DNA of 40,602 nt, taken from contig UQLI01000020.1 of assembly GCA_900541715.1 (NCBI GenBank), positions 1 through 40,602 on the forward strand, given 5' to 3'. Under the pieces are notes generated by a model. The model did no database searches. It was not told the origin of the DNA and saw only the letters and a list, made by a program, of their open reading frames with translations. The translations under genes and the position numbers were made by a program. Positions 7,625-16,500 of the stretch are shown here, piece by piece (the first letter of the stretch is position 1; each line of letters starts with the position of its first letter). The DNA is from an uncultured Collinsella sp. Lineage in GTDB: Bacteria; Actinomycetota; Coriobacteriia; Coriobacteriales; Coriobacteriaceae.

Positions 7625-7650
7625 CTAAAAAGCTAACGTTATGCCCGAAC

Positions 7651-8997
7651 CTACTCGAAGCTCAGCTGCTCCAGACGATCAAAGACCGTGTCGATACGGG
7701 TGAGGAAGTCCCACGGATCAAAGATCTCGTCGAGCTTCTCCTGACTGACGGTGCAGCGCGGGTCGGCCTCGAGACGCTCCTTAAAGGTGGGGCCGGAGAC
7801 ACAATCCTGTACCTCGTGCCAAGTTGCCATGGCGTTCTCCTGCACAATGGCGTACGCGTCCTCGCGGGTGATGCCCGTGTCGACGAGGGCGAGCAGCACC
7901 TTGGAGGAGAAGATGAGGCCGCGGGTCTTATTGAGGTTGGCCATCATGCGGGCAGGGTACAGCTGCAGGCCGTCGATAACGCGGATGAGGCACTGGAACA
8001 TGTGGTCGAGCGCGATGAAGCTATCGGCCTGGGCGACACGCTCGGCAGAGGAGTGCGAAATGTCACGCTCGTGCCACAGGGCGACGTTATCGAAGGCAAC
8101 CTGGGCGTTGGACTTCACGACGCGCGACAGACCGCAGACTTTCTCCATGGTGATGGGGTTGCGCTTGTGCGGCATGGCTGAGCTGCCCTTTTGGCCCTTA
8201 CGGAACGGCTCCTCGGCCTCGAGCGTATCAGTCTTCTGCAGATTGCGGACCTCGGTAGCGATGCGCTCGCAGGTGGCTGCGGTGGTGGCGAGAACGCCGG
8301 CGAGATAGGCGTGATGGTCGCGGCTGATAACCTGCGTGGACAGCGGGTCGTGAACCAGGCCCAGGTGCTCGCAGACATACTCCTCGACGAACGGCTCGAT
8401 GGAGCTGTACGTGCCGACAGCGCCCGAGATGGCACCAAAGGCAACATTCTTGCGGGCGTCCTCAAGACGATCCAGATCGCGCTTGAGCTCCCAGGCCCAA
8501 GAGCCAAACTTCATGCCGAAGGTCATCGGCTCGGCGTGGATGCCATGAGTGCGGCCGGCACAGAGCGTGTTGCGCTCCTCAAAGGCGCGACGCTTGCAAA
8601 TCTCGCCGAGCTTCTTGACGTCCTCGATGATCAGGTCGCAGGCCTGGGTGAGCTGGTAGCACAGGGCCGTGTCGCCCAGATCCGAGCTGGTCATGCCATA
8701 GTGAACCCAGCGGCTGGGCTTGGGGTCGCCCTCGGGAACATCGGCATCGATGTATTCCTTCATGTTGGTCAGGAAGGCAATGACGTCGTGGCGCGTGACT
8801 TCCTCGATCTCATCGACCTTCGCCTTCTCAAAGTTGGCATGGTCGCGGATCCACTGGGCCTCGTCTTTGGAAATACCGATCTTGCCGAGCTCCGCCTGGG
8901 CCTCGCAGGCCAGAACCTCGATCTCCTGCCAAATGGCGTACTTGTTCTCGAGGGAGAAGATGTGTCCCATCTCCGGGCGGGTATAGCGATCGATCAT
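7651..8997 (-). CDS. purB: adenylosuccinate lyase
   Basis: The enzyme cleaves SAICAR to AICAR plus fumarate and adenylosuccinate to AMP plus fumarate, so it serves both de novo purine synthesis and AMP formation. The fumarase/aspartase-superfamily signature is present as GSSAMPHKRNP, with TSSDLGDT and the catalytic-region GRTHGIHAEP earlier. The product has 448 residues, usual for the family. The ATG at 8997 has AAAGGAG five bases upstream. A longer open frame reaching 9063 has no ribosome binding site and is not used. It stands alone, followed by a hairpin. Confidence 0.97.
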   Translation of the reverse strand: MIDRYTRPEMGHIFSLENKYAIWQEIEVLACEAQAELGKIGISKDEAQWIRDHANFEKAKVDEIEEVTRHDVIAFLTNMKEYIDADVPEGDPKPSRWVHYGMTSSDLGDTALCYQLTQACDLIIEDVKKLGEICKRRAFEERNTLCAGRTHGIHAEPMTFGMKFGSWAWELKRDLDRLEDARKNVAFGAISGAVGTYSSIEPFVEEYVCEHLGLVHDPLSTQVISRDHHAYLAGVLATTAATCERIATEVRNLQKTDTLEAEEPFRKGQKGSSAMPHKRNPITMEKVCGLSRVVKSNAQVAFDNVALWHERDISHSSAERVAQADSFIALDHMFQCLIRVIDGLQLYPARMMANLNKTRGLIFSSKVLLALVDTGITREDAYAIVQENAMATWHEVQDCVSGPTFKERLEADPRCTVSQEKLDEIFDPWDFLTRIDTVFDRLEQLSFE

Positions 8998-9099
8998 AGC
9001 GGCTCCTTTTTGGTTATTGGCACGTTGGTCGTAACCCAACCATTGTACCGTGCGCAGGTGCAAGTATGGGCAGTAGGCATTAACCTAACATTTTGGAAT

Positions 9100-9117
9100 T
9101 GGAGCGACCATGAGGAC
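9100..9117 (-). repeat. degenerate copy of the tRNA-Gly 3' end
   Basis: TGGAGCGACCATGAGGAC resembles the tRNA-Gly 3' end (TGGAGCGGGCAACGGGAC) and, like the better copy at 9231, is followed by a TTC-loop palindrome. It is the outer unit of a two-unit array. Confidence 0.5.
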
Positions 9118-9124
9118 GTCTGCG

Positions 9125-9150
9125 CATTTGCTTCGCAAATACGCACCGGC
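9125..9150 (+). repeat. repeat with TTC-loop palindrome, copy 1
   Basis: A 26-base stretch starting CATTTGCTTCGCAAAT and continuing ACGCACCGGC recurs with one change (CGTATTTG for CGCATTTG at the left edge) at 9255-9280. The core ATTTGC-TTC-GCAAAT at 9126-9140 is a hairpin, and an outer GTCTGC/GCAGAC pair encloses it. Confidence 0.75.
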
Positions 9151-9230
9151 TGCGGTCGGCAGACCCGGTCCGCGCACACGCACGGGCACAGCGGGTTGGA
9201 CCCGACGTTCCCGAGGTCCCCCGTACTCGA

Positions 9231-9248
9231 TGGAGCGGGCAACGGGAC
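9231..9248 (-). repeat. exact partial copy of the tRNA-Gly 3' end
   Basis: TGGAGCGGGCAACGGGAC is identical to 9423-9440, the tRNA-Gly gene from its CCA end into the T-arm. The match ends there. The arrangement repeats what is seen at tRNA-Lys (372-390). Confidence 0.75.
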
Positions 9249-9252
9249 ATCC

Positions 9253-9275
9253 GCGTATTTGCTTCGCAAATACGC
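9253..9275. repeat. TTC-loop palindrome, copy 2
   Basis: A 10-bp perfect stem with a TTC loop (GCGTATTTGC / GCAAATACGC). It lies five bases after the tRNA-Gly 3'-end copy. A further one, CAAACGC-TTC-GCGTTTG, lies at 9317-9333. Confidence 0.8.
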
Positions 9276-9351
9276 ACCGGCTTCAGGCGCCCGTCGGCGC
9301 CTTCGCCTGCTCGCTACAAACGCTTCGCGTTTGCTTAACGCTCGCACCCTG

Positions 9352-9367
9352 GCGGGTTCGAGTCCCG
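9352..9367 (+). repeat. inverted copy of the tRNA-Gly T-arm
   Basis: GCGGGTTCGAGTCCCG is the exact reverse complement of the T-arm of the tRNA-Gly gene at 9435-9450. It is followed by GCGCTTGGTAGT and the A-run of the terminator, parallel to the T-arm palindromes at 302 and 482. A weaker version GCGGGTTGGACCCGAC lies at 9191-9206 in the outer unit. Confidence 0.75.
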
Positions 9368-9378
9368 GCGCTTGGTAG

Positions 9379-9410
9379 TAAAAAGCACGGCAACGTAACG
9401 CTGCCGTGCT
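9379..9410 (-). terminator. terminator after tRNA-Gly
   Basis: On the minus strand AGCACGGCA pairs with TGCCGTGCT (9384-9410), followed by a T-run (TTTTTA). It lies 12 bases beyond the tRNA CCA end. Confidence 0.8.
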
Positions 9411-9422
9411 TGTGCTTTTTAC

Positions 9423-9497
9423 TGGAGCGGGCAACGGGACTCGAACCCGCGAGTGTCAGCTTGGGAAGCTGATGCCTTACCACTTGGCGATGCCCGC
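9423..9497 (-). tRNA. tRNA-Gly (anticodon CCC)
   Basis: A 75-base cloverleaf on the minus strand. The acceptor is GCGGGCA/TGCCCGC with discriminator T and an encoded CCA. The D-stem is GCC/GGC, the anticodon stem TCAGC/GCTGA encloses loop TTCCCAA, and the T-stem GCGGG/CCCGT (one G-U pair) carries TTCGAGT. The anticodon CCC reads GGG. Confidence 0.96.
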
Positions 9498-9510
9498 ATA
9501 TGTGGGGGAT

Positions 9511-9540
9511 AGTATAACGCGGTTGTCTTGTTCGATACAA
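9511..9540 (-). promoter_or_regulatory. promoter of tRNA-Gly
   Basis: TTGTAT (9535-9540) and TATACT (9511-9516) on the minus strand are separated by 18 bases. The -10 box lies 13 bases upstream of the tRNA 5' end. Confidence 0.55.
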
Positions 9541-9794
9541 GGGTGGCGATGCTTGTTTTAGCTGTGAAGATTCGTTTGAAAATCGCGTCAATTGTGGAGA
9601 CGAGGACCTTTAACCTCCTGTTCTCCCTATCTTCTACCTGCACTTTTGCTTGATTGTTGAATTTGAGCTCAATTTGTCAGGAATTGGGCAAGCTTTTGGT
9701 CAGGCTCCGGTACTTACCCGCATGAACCTCGGGGGTAGCCTCATCCTACGCGTCGCAGCCTCCCCGTGCGGCGCACGAGGGATAAGGAGCAGCC

Positions 9795-12700
9795 ATGTCC
9801 AACGCACCCACGCACTCTGTCCACAGCGCAATCGCAACAGGTCCGCTGCTCCTGCTCCTCTTCCTGCTTTTCGGCTGCCTGGCACCGGGAGCCGCATTTG
9901 CCGTCGATGGCTACGACCAGCTCGGCTTCCGCACTATTAGCGATGATTGTGGGCCCTTCTTCGTCGGCAAGTATGAAGCTCAAGACGCCTCGATTGCCTA
10001 CTGCATGAACCAGGAGCGCCCCGGCCCCACCAAGCCGGGCGGCCCATGGCTCAACTTTGATCAAGGCTGGGTGTGGCTCGACGACGAGTTCGCGGCAATC
10101 GTTTGTCACGGATATCCTACCGCCACGTCGTTTGGCGGTTACCATCTTTCACCCGATCGCGCCCGCGCCGCCACCCAGCTTGCCGTATGGATGCTCAACG
10201 GCACTACCCATGTCGACGGCACCTACTCCTACACGACCGCTCAGGGTAAAACCAAGAGCGGACACTTTACCGCCGACAATGAAGTCGTGGCGGCTGCGCG
10301 GTGGCTCCACGACAGCGCAAAATCAGGAAGCATCAAAGCCGCTCCGCACCGCGCGCGACGCTATCTAGGGGCCGTATCGGGCGGCAGCAAACGTCAAGAC
10401 ATGCTCTATGTACTGCCGGCGGTCTCTGTTTCCTTCCAAAAGCAGTCTGCTAACACCGTTATTACCAGCGGAAACAATACCTATCAGTTTACCGGGGCAA
10501 CATTCGATATTTTTGAGAGCGCCAGCGGCGCGCGTGTCGGCACCATCAAGATGGACAGCAACGGTCGAGCGCAAGCAACACTTCTGCCCAACACGGCATA
10601 CTACCTAGTTGAAACGAAGGCGCCGGCCGGCTATGTCCCCCGCCACGATCGTATTGCCTTTACCACGGGGAATGACGGCGGGCGGGTCGCCATTGATGAA
10701 CAGCCCGGCACCATCAACCTGCGTATCGTAAAACTCGATGCCGCGACGAATGCCGGCCCCCAGGTGGGATCTTCACTCGCAGGAGCAGAGTTCACGTGTG
10801 TGTCGCAATCAACCCCTGGATGGGCACAAATCCTCACGACCGACGAAAGCGGTCGGGCCGCCCTCGCCGATGTCCCCTTAGGAACCTTTACCATCTACGA
10901 ATCAAAAGCCCCCGAGGGCTACCTGCCATCCAACGACAGCTGGACCTATACCGTTGGAGCCGACCAGCTCGGCGATTCAGGCGTGGTCGAGATCGAATCT
11001 CGCGTTTCCGATATCCCCATTGCGTTTAACCTTGAGATTTCCAAATTCAAGGATTACGGCAATAGCGACCAATCCGGCCTGGAGCAGCCGGCGGGTGGTG
11101 TTGTCTTTGAGGTTGTCAGCAACAGCTCTCAGCAGGTTGTTGGCACACTGATCACAAACATCTATGGCTTTGCCTCCACCAAAGATCAGCCCGAAGCATG
11201 GTTCGGCGCAGGCAAGCGACCCGCCGGTGTCCACGGAGCCGTCCCATACGACCGTGCCGGCTACACGGTTCGCGAGGTTCCGGAAACCGTCCCCGAGGGT
11301 TTTAAACGTGCAGGGGAATGGACCGTCGGGGCCAATCAGATTTCCGACGGCGCCGAGCTTCAATATATCGTGGACAACCACGCTCTGTCGACGCATCTCC
11401 AGATTGTAAAACGCGATGCCCAAACAGGCGCTTCTGTTCCCCTAGCCGGATTCACCTTCCAACTCCTCGACAGCAATCACGAACCTGTCTCACAAACTTG
11501 CTGGTATCCAGCACATAACGTAATGGACACCTTTACGACTGACGCGACCGGGACCGTCACACTGCCCGAATCGCTCGTGCCGGGCACCTATTATGTACGC
11601 GAAACCTCGGCCAAAGAGCCCTATCTTGTCGGCGAAGAGATCGAGGTAAACATACCCGCCGACATGAACCTAACGCCCGTTGCAATCGCCTCGTATTATG
11701 ACCACGCCGCGACCGGAAACATCAGGATCGTTAAAACCGATGCCATAGACGGCAGCAGCCTCGCGGGCGCCGTCTTTGAGATCCGTGCCTCGGGTGATAT
11801 CGTGCGCCCCGACGGTAGCATTGCCGCGCTCGACGGTGAGACTGTCGCGACCGTCACGACGGATGAAACTGGAGAAGCACGCGCGGGCAACCTCCCACTG
11901 GGATCTGGCACCGCACGCTACGAGGTTGTCGAGACTCAAGCGCCGGCAGGCTTCTTGCTCGATCAGACAACCCATATTGTCGACCTTACTTATGCCGACC
12001 AGAAAACACCCGTTGTAGAAGCACGGCTTAACGTATCCGACGATTACACCAAGGTTGATATCTCCAAGGTCGATGCAAGCGGTGAGCAGGAAGTGGAAGG
12101 CGCACAGCTCGCCTTATATGGTCCCGATAAAACCGAAATAGACTCCTGGACCTCATCCGACAAGCCACACCGCGTCGAACATCTTGCACCCGGCACCTAC
12201 TCGTTGCGCGAAATGATGTCTCCGCGGACCTATGACCTTGCCGAGGAGATAACGTTTGAAATAAAGGATACGGGAGAAGTCCAATCCGTCGCGATGAAGG
12301 ATGCGCCCATCGAGATCAAGGGGCAGGTCGACAAGCGTCAGGAACTTGTCCAACCTATCGAAAAGGGCCTGTTGGCTAACGGCGATGGTAAAAACCGTGC
12401 CGCGATGCAAACCAATACGGATGGGCTTTTCTCCTATACCATCGACGCTCGAAACGATTCAACTACCTGGGTTGATGAGTTCACAATTACCGATGATCTT
12501 GAGTGTGCCGAGGACGATACGGCGAGATTCGTCTCAATCGAAACCCCCGTCGCCATCGGCGACCTCAACGGTCTGTGCAACGTGTGGTATCGCACGACGC
12601 CGTTGGACTCGACAGACGTCGATGAACCGGCGAACGCGACACTTGACGATGGACACGAAAATCCTTGGCTTGAGTCCGACGAAGTAAAAGAGAGCCTTGG

Positions 12701-13226
12701 TGAGGACTGTCGCCTCGTCGATTACGACGGCTGGCGCCTCTGGAAGGCGGATGTCTCGACCACGGAATCCACCACACTCGAGGCGGAAGAGCTCGACCTT
12801 ACACCCAATACCGTCGTAACGGGCATTCGAATTGAATACGGTGCGGTAGCCGCCGACTTTACGACTCGAAGCGATGCGGATTCTTGGACCCGCGATGATC
12901 TCAAAGATGAGCACGACGACCTTGACGATGCCAAAGCAATCCTTGGCACAGACGCTCGGGGCGCAATCGTGCACATGCAGGCGACGTCGGCTTATACGCC
13001 CCAAACCGCACTCACCAACAGCGCACGCGTCGATCTTTGCCGCAACGGCGGCGGCGATAAACTTGAGTCACATGACGAGGACCGTGTCATTCAACGCTGT
13101 ACCCTACTGCAGGACCTACCGGCAACAGGATCAGTTCCCATCGCCGCTTGCATCACCGCGCTCCTGACCTCGGGTGCCGCAGCCCTATGGTTCGCTCGCC
13201 TTAGGTCGACCCCAAAGAAGCGCTAG
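9795..13226 (+). CDS. LPXTG-anchored adhesin with thioester and SpaA/CnaB domains
   Basis: A surface protein of 1143 residues. A signal peptide (hydrophobic 17-35, cleavage near AFA) precedes a thioester-type domain in which Cys70 (AYCMNQ) and Gln128 (TQLAVW) are placed to form an internal thioester that could bond covalently to host molecules. About six SpaA/CnaB-like domains follow, each opening with a Lys-Asp strand such as IVKLDA or ISKVDA and closing with an E-box such as VETKAPAGY, ESKAPEGY or VETQAPAGF, which suggests Lys-Asn isopeptide locks. A less familiar Asp-rich domain follows to about residue 1100. The C-terminus has LPATG (1108-1112), a hydrophobic helix and a basic tail for sortase anchoring. 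AAGGAG lies five bases before the ATG. No sortase gene is in the window. Confidence 0.93.
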   Translation: MSNAPTHSVHSAIATGPLLLLLFLLFGCLAPGAAFAVDGYDQLGFRTISDDCGPFFVGKYEAQDASIAYCMNQERPGPTKPGGPWLNFDQGWVWLDDEFAAIVCHGYPTATSFGGYHLSPDRARAATQLAVWMLNGTTHVDGTYSYTTAQGKTKSGHFTADNEVVAAARWLHDSAKSGSIKAAPHRARRYLGAVSGGSKRQDMLYVLPAVSVSFQKQSANTVITSGNNTYQFTGATFDIFESASGARVGTIKMDSNGRAQATLLPNTAYYLVETKAPAGYVPRHDRIAFTTGNDGGRVAIDEQPGTINLRIVKLDAATNAGPQVGSSLAGAEFTCVSQSTPGWAQILTTDESGRAALADVPLGTFTIYESKAPEGYLPSNDSWTYTVGADQLGDSGVVEIESRVSDIPIAFNLEISKFKDYGNSDQSGLEQPAGGVVFEVVSNSSQQVVGTLITNIYGFASTKDQPEAWFGAGKRPAGVHGAVPYDRAGYTVREVPETVPEGFKRAGEWTVGANQISDGAELQYIVDNHALSTHLQIVKRDAQTGASVPLAGFTFQLLDSNHEPVSQTCWYPAHNVMDTFTTDATGTVTLPESLVPGTYYVRETSAKEPYLVGEEIEVNIPADMNLTPVAIASYYDHAATGNIRIVKTDAIDGSSLAGAVFEIRASGDIVRPDGSIAALDGETVATVTTDETGEARAGNLPLGSGTARYEVVETQAPAGFLLDQTTHIVDLTYADQKTPVVEARLNVSDDYTKVDISKVDASGEQEVEGAQLALYGPDKTEIDSWTSSDKPHRVEHLAPGTYSLREMMSPRTYDLAEEITFEIKDTGEVQSVAMKDAPIEIKGQVDKRQELVQPIEKGLLANGDGKNRAAMQTNTDGLFSYTIDARNDSTTWVDEFTITDDLECAEDDTARFVSIETPVAIGDLNGLCNVWYRTTPLDSTDVDEPANATLDDGHENPWLESDEVKESLGEDCRLVDYDGWRLWKADVSTTESTTLEAEELDLTPNTVVTGIRIEYGAVAADFTTRSDADSWTRDDLKDEHDDLDDAKAILGTDARGAIVHMQATSAYTPQTALTNSARVDLCRNGGGDKLESHDEDRVIQRCTLLQDLPATGSVPIAACITALLTSGAAALWFARLRSTPKKR

Positions 13227-13235
13227 CGCGATGAA

Positions 13236-13271
13236 AAAGCGGGCGAGCCAGTCCCCTGGCTCGCCCGCTTT
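13236..13271. terminator. strong bidirectional terminator
   Basis: A perfect 16-bp stem (13236-13251 with 13256-13271) and a TCCC loop, flanked by AAA and TTT. It separates the convergent adhesin and small-membrane-protein genes and can serve both. Confidence 0.9.
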
Positions 13272-13292
13272 CAATCATGTAAATCGCCGTAT

Positions 13293-13511
13293 CTACTCTG
13301 CAGACGAAGATCCACCATCAACGATTGCCTGCTCGGACTCAGGAATCCCATCGGCACCCGTACTCTGTTCTTGCTCCACCTCTTCGCTGATTGCGGAGGC
13401 GGGGGTCGAGCCCTTTGCACCCACGATGTAGGCAGCCCCAAATCCTAACGCAATGGCAATCAAGGTCAAAATCACGTAGACAGGCCAATGGCGCTTAATA
13501 TACGAAAACAC
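13293..13511 (-). CDS. small single-span membrane protein
   Basis: A 72-residue protein: a short basic N-terminus (MFSYIKRHW), one membrane helix at about 10-32, and an acidic Ser/Glu-rich tail. It starts at a GTG with AAGGAG five bases upstream, 21 bases after the stop of the M28-like gene, so it is the second gene of that operon. The function is unknown. The positive-inside rule puts the acidic tail outside the cell. Confidence 0.75.
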   Translation of the reverse strand: MFSYIKRHWPVYVILTLIAIALGFGAAYIVGAKGSTPASAISEEVEQEQSTGADGIPESEQAIVDGGSSSAE

Positions 13512-13532
13512 GTTGACTCCTTAGAGCTCCGT

Positions 13533-16500
13533 CTACGAACGGCGGATAACCTCGGTCACGACCTCGGATACCGTGGCAATGTTCGTCGGGTTGACATTGT
13601 GGGGCAGGTCGTCCTCGGTACGAGCGCAAGCCAGACGCGTGCCGTCCACGCCGGCGATGGTGAGGGCTCGGCGGCTCGCCTCGAGCGCGGCATAGGCATC
13701 GGTCTTGGCATAGGGCATCTCGAGCGCGCCACAATCGACATGGAACGACTTGCACACCTTGCTGACCAGGTTCATGATGCGGCGATCGCCCTTGAGCAGC
13801 TGCTGTTCGCCCTCGACCGTCACCACCGAAAGCCTACCGGCGCCGACGGATTCAAGATTGATGAAGAATACGCCGCGGAGCTTATCGCGATGCGAAGCCA
13901 AGAAGGCCTTCATGCCGGCGCCATCACAATCCGAGGCGCCCGTTGCCACAAACCAGATATCGTGACCGAGCAGCTCATCATCGCCCATAGAGGCGACAGC
14001 CGAGAGCATATCTTCGGAAGAAGCGCCATCGGAAGACGTAGCGCCGCCCTTCCAGCCATCGTTATCGTCCTCGAAGTTATCCCACGAACCGATACCGCGA
14101 CCGGACTTCTTGGCATCGTAATCGTCTTCGACGCCCAGCCAATCACTCATGCTGTCCTGCTCGTTTTTCCTTTTACGACCGAACAGGCCACCCAGGCCGC
14201 GTTTGCGAGACTTGGGTGCCGCCGGGGCGGGAGCCGAAATGGTCTCGATCGGCTGCGCGCCCGACGCAACGGGCATAGAAGGCGCAACGGGTGCCGATGT
14301 GGGTTCGGGACCCTGGGCAGTAGCAAAGGGGTCGTTGACCTGGGCAGAGGGATCGGGAAGGTCGAACAGCGACGTGCGAGACGCAACGTTTGCCTGCTTC
14401 ATAGACGGCAGCGACGGATCGGGGACCGAAGCCAGCGGAGACGAGGAAGGTGCAGGCGACGGCGCCGACGCCGGATCGGGAACATTCATCTGCGGACGCG
14501 GCGATGCCTGGGAGGAAATCTGGGCCATAAGGGAATCGACCGTTTCGTCCTGGGTGGGAGCGACATTGGCAACCGTGGCACCGGAACCACTCGGGGTCGG
14601 CATGGTGAAAATCTGCGTGGAGTAAGGCCTCGACTCATCCGTCTCGGGAGTCTCGGAAACCGCAGGCACTTCCTCCTGCTCGACCTCGGTCGAATCACCT
14701 TGATCGGCTGCCGCGTATTGCTCTTCGTCAGAGTTGGCCTCGACGGACTCGTCCTCGGCGGCATCTTGGATTTCGGCAGCATCAATGGGCTCGTCATCGT
14801 CTGCCGCGTCGCCCTGCTCATCGGAAATAGGAAGGGGCTCGGCAATTGCGGTGCCTTGCTTTTCAAACGTTATCGTGGAATCGAACTGCGCGGCATCAAA
14901 CGACATGGTGCTATCGACGTGCTGCTGAGCCTCGAAAGACGTTGTTGCCTCAACAACATCCGCTGACGTCGGTTGCTGGGACTCAAAGGACGTCGTAGCT
15001 TCGGCGGCGTCGACGGACACGGACTGCATAGCCTCGTTCTGCTCGAACTCTTGCGCCGCGAGCTCACGTGCCGCCTCGGCTGCCTGCTGCTGAGCGATAG
15101 CCTCCTGCTCGGCAGCCTCGCGTGCGGCAGCGCGCTTCTCCTCGAAATCGTCGACAAATTTCTTGCCCTTTGCAAGCGCACCCTTAAAGAAGTTGGAAGC
15201 GCTGGCGCCAATCGACGAGAACGCCGATGCAATGTCGGCATGGGGCGTTGCCGCGGGAATCTCGGCCGAGAAATCAGTATCGCTCTCGTAAGACACGCGC
15301 CTCGGCTGTTCAACGTAATCGTCGTCAGACTCGTCCGCAACGTCTTGCGCCGGCGCGGCGGGAGCCAAAATGTCCAGTCCTGCCGCGGGATCGAACGCGG
15401 ACACTGCCTCGGGCTCGGCAACGGCAGCGGTAACCGCGGCAGACTCATCATCCACGGTGACAGCGGGCGCAGGCGCAGTCACGACGGGGGCAGGCTCGGG
15501 CTCAAACGTCGGCTCCTCGCCCTCCTCGTAATCGAGCGTGCAGGACTCGGGAAGCATTCCGAGCGCACGGATGGCATCCGAACCAAAGCGGATGTTGCCG
15601 GCGGCATTGCGATAGAGCTTGGGCTCGGGCTCGGCCGCGACAGGCTCCTCCACCGGCTCGGCAGCGGAAACCTCGTCATTGAACTCTTCAGCCTGGACAG
15701 CCTGATTCTGATCCTCGGGCACGATGGCGCCAATCAGCGTCTCGTCGGCAGACGCACCCTCAAAGCCCTCGATCTGCTCGTCGAAAGCCTCACCCTGTTC
15801 GGGTTCGGTCCGAGTGTCGGGAGCAATCGGCTGACCGAACTCGTCCTCGGCGTAGGTAGGCTCTTCGTACTCGATGGTGTTACCGTAGTCGTTTTGCTGC
15901 TGGGCCGCGGCATACTCCGCCGCTGCACGCGCCATTTCCTCGGCACGACGCTTTTGCTCCCCAAAATAGGTATCGAACGGAACATCGTCGGGAAACTCGT
16001 TTTCACCCTGGAAGGGAGCAACGTTGTCCATAACGCCGAGCATAGCGGCGACAGAAGACTTGTTGCACACCGCGCCGGACGTATAGGGAAGAATATGGCG
16101 GTTAGAGATGATGTTTGCCGCGTTGGCAAGTGCAACGAGGGAAGCGAGGATCGCGACAATCCACAGCAGAACCTTGAGCGCGCCGGGGAGCGGCAGGATA
16201 CGCAGGATGGCAACGGCAGCGGGGGCAACCGTGGCAACGGGCAACAGCTTGGCGATGAGCGCACGATACGAAGCATAGGGCTCGCGGGCGAGCAGCTCAG
16301 CACGGGGAGAGTCGTAGTGTGCGACAACGACCACCGGGCGGTTACGCGGGGACGCGAGCGGGCCCGAGGCCTTGTGGTAGGCGATGACATTTTGGCTCAC
16401 GCCCGTCTTGCCCAGACGCGAAACCACGGGGTGGCCCGTGCGCTCGAGCACGTAAAGAACGGCGCCGACAATAGCCAGCAAGGTGCCGACCAAGCCGATA

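Larger units (their letters stand above)
8998..9422. other. gene-free stretch filled with tRNA-derived repeats
   Basis: This 425-base gap between purB and tRNA-Gly holds no credible gene. From about 9100 it is an ordered series of tRNA 3'-end copies, TTC-loop palindromes and T-arm palindromes, listed separately. The part nearest purB contains its leader, with TACAAT on the minus strand near 9043-9048 but no convincing -35 box. Confidence 0.7.

Noticed and set aside
7523..7650. Riboswitch upstream of the TSCPD gene
   Set aside because: The only structure is the purB terminator hairpin; no known riboswitch core is visible.
8998..9063. N-terminal extension of purB
   Set aside because: The ATG at 8997 has a strong ribosome binding site and matches the usual start of the family.
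9118..9340. CRISPR array from the repeated CTTCGCAAATACGC units
   Set aside because: Only two copies, 130 bp apart, inside a tRNA-linked structure and with no cas genes.
8191..9378. Plus-strand frame of 395 codons
   Set aside because: Opposite purB and running into the tRNA-derived repeats; no ribosome binding site or family.
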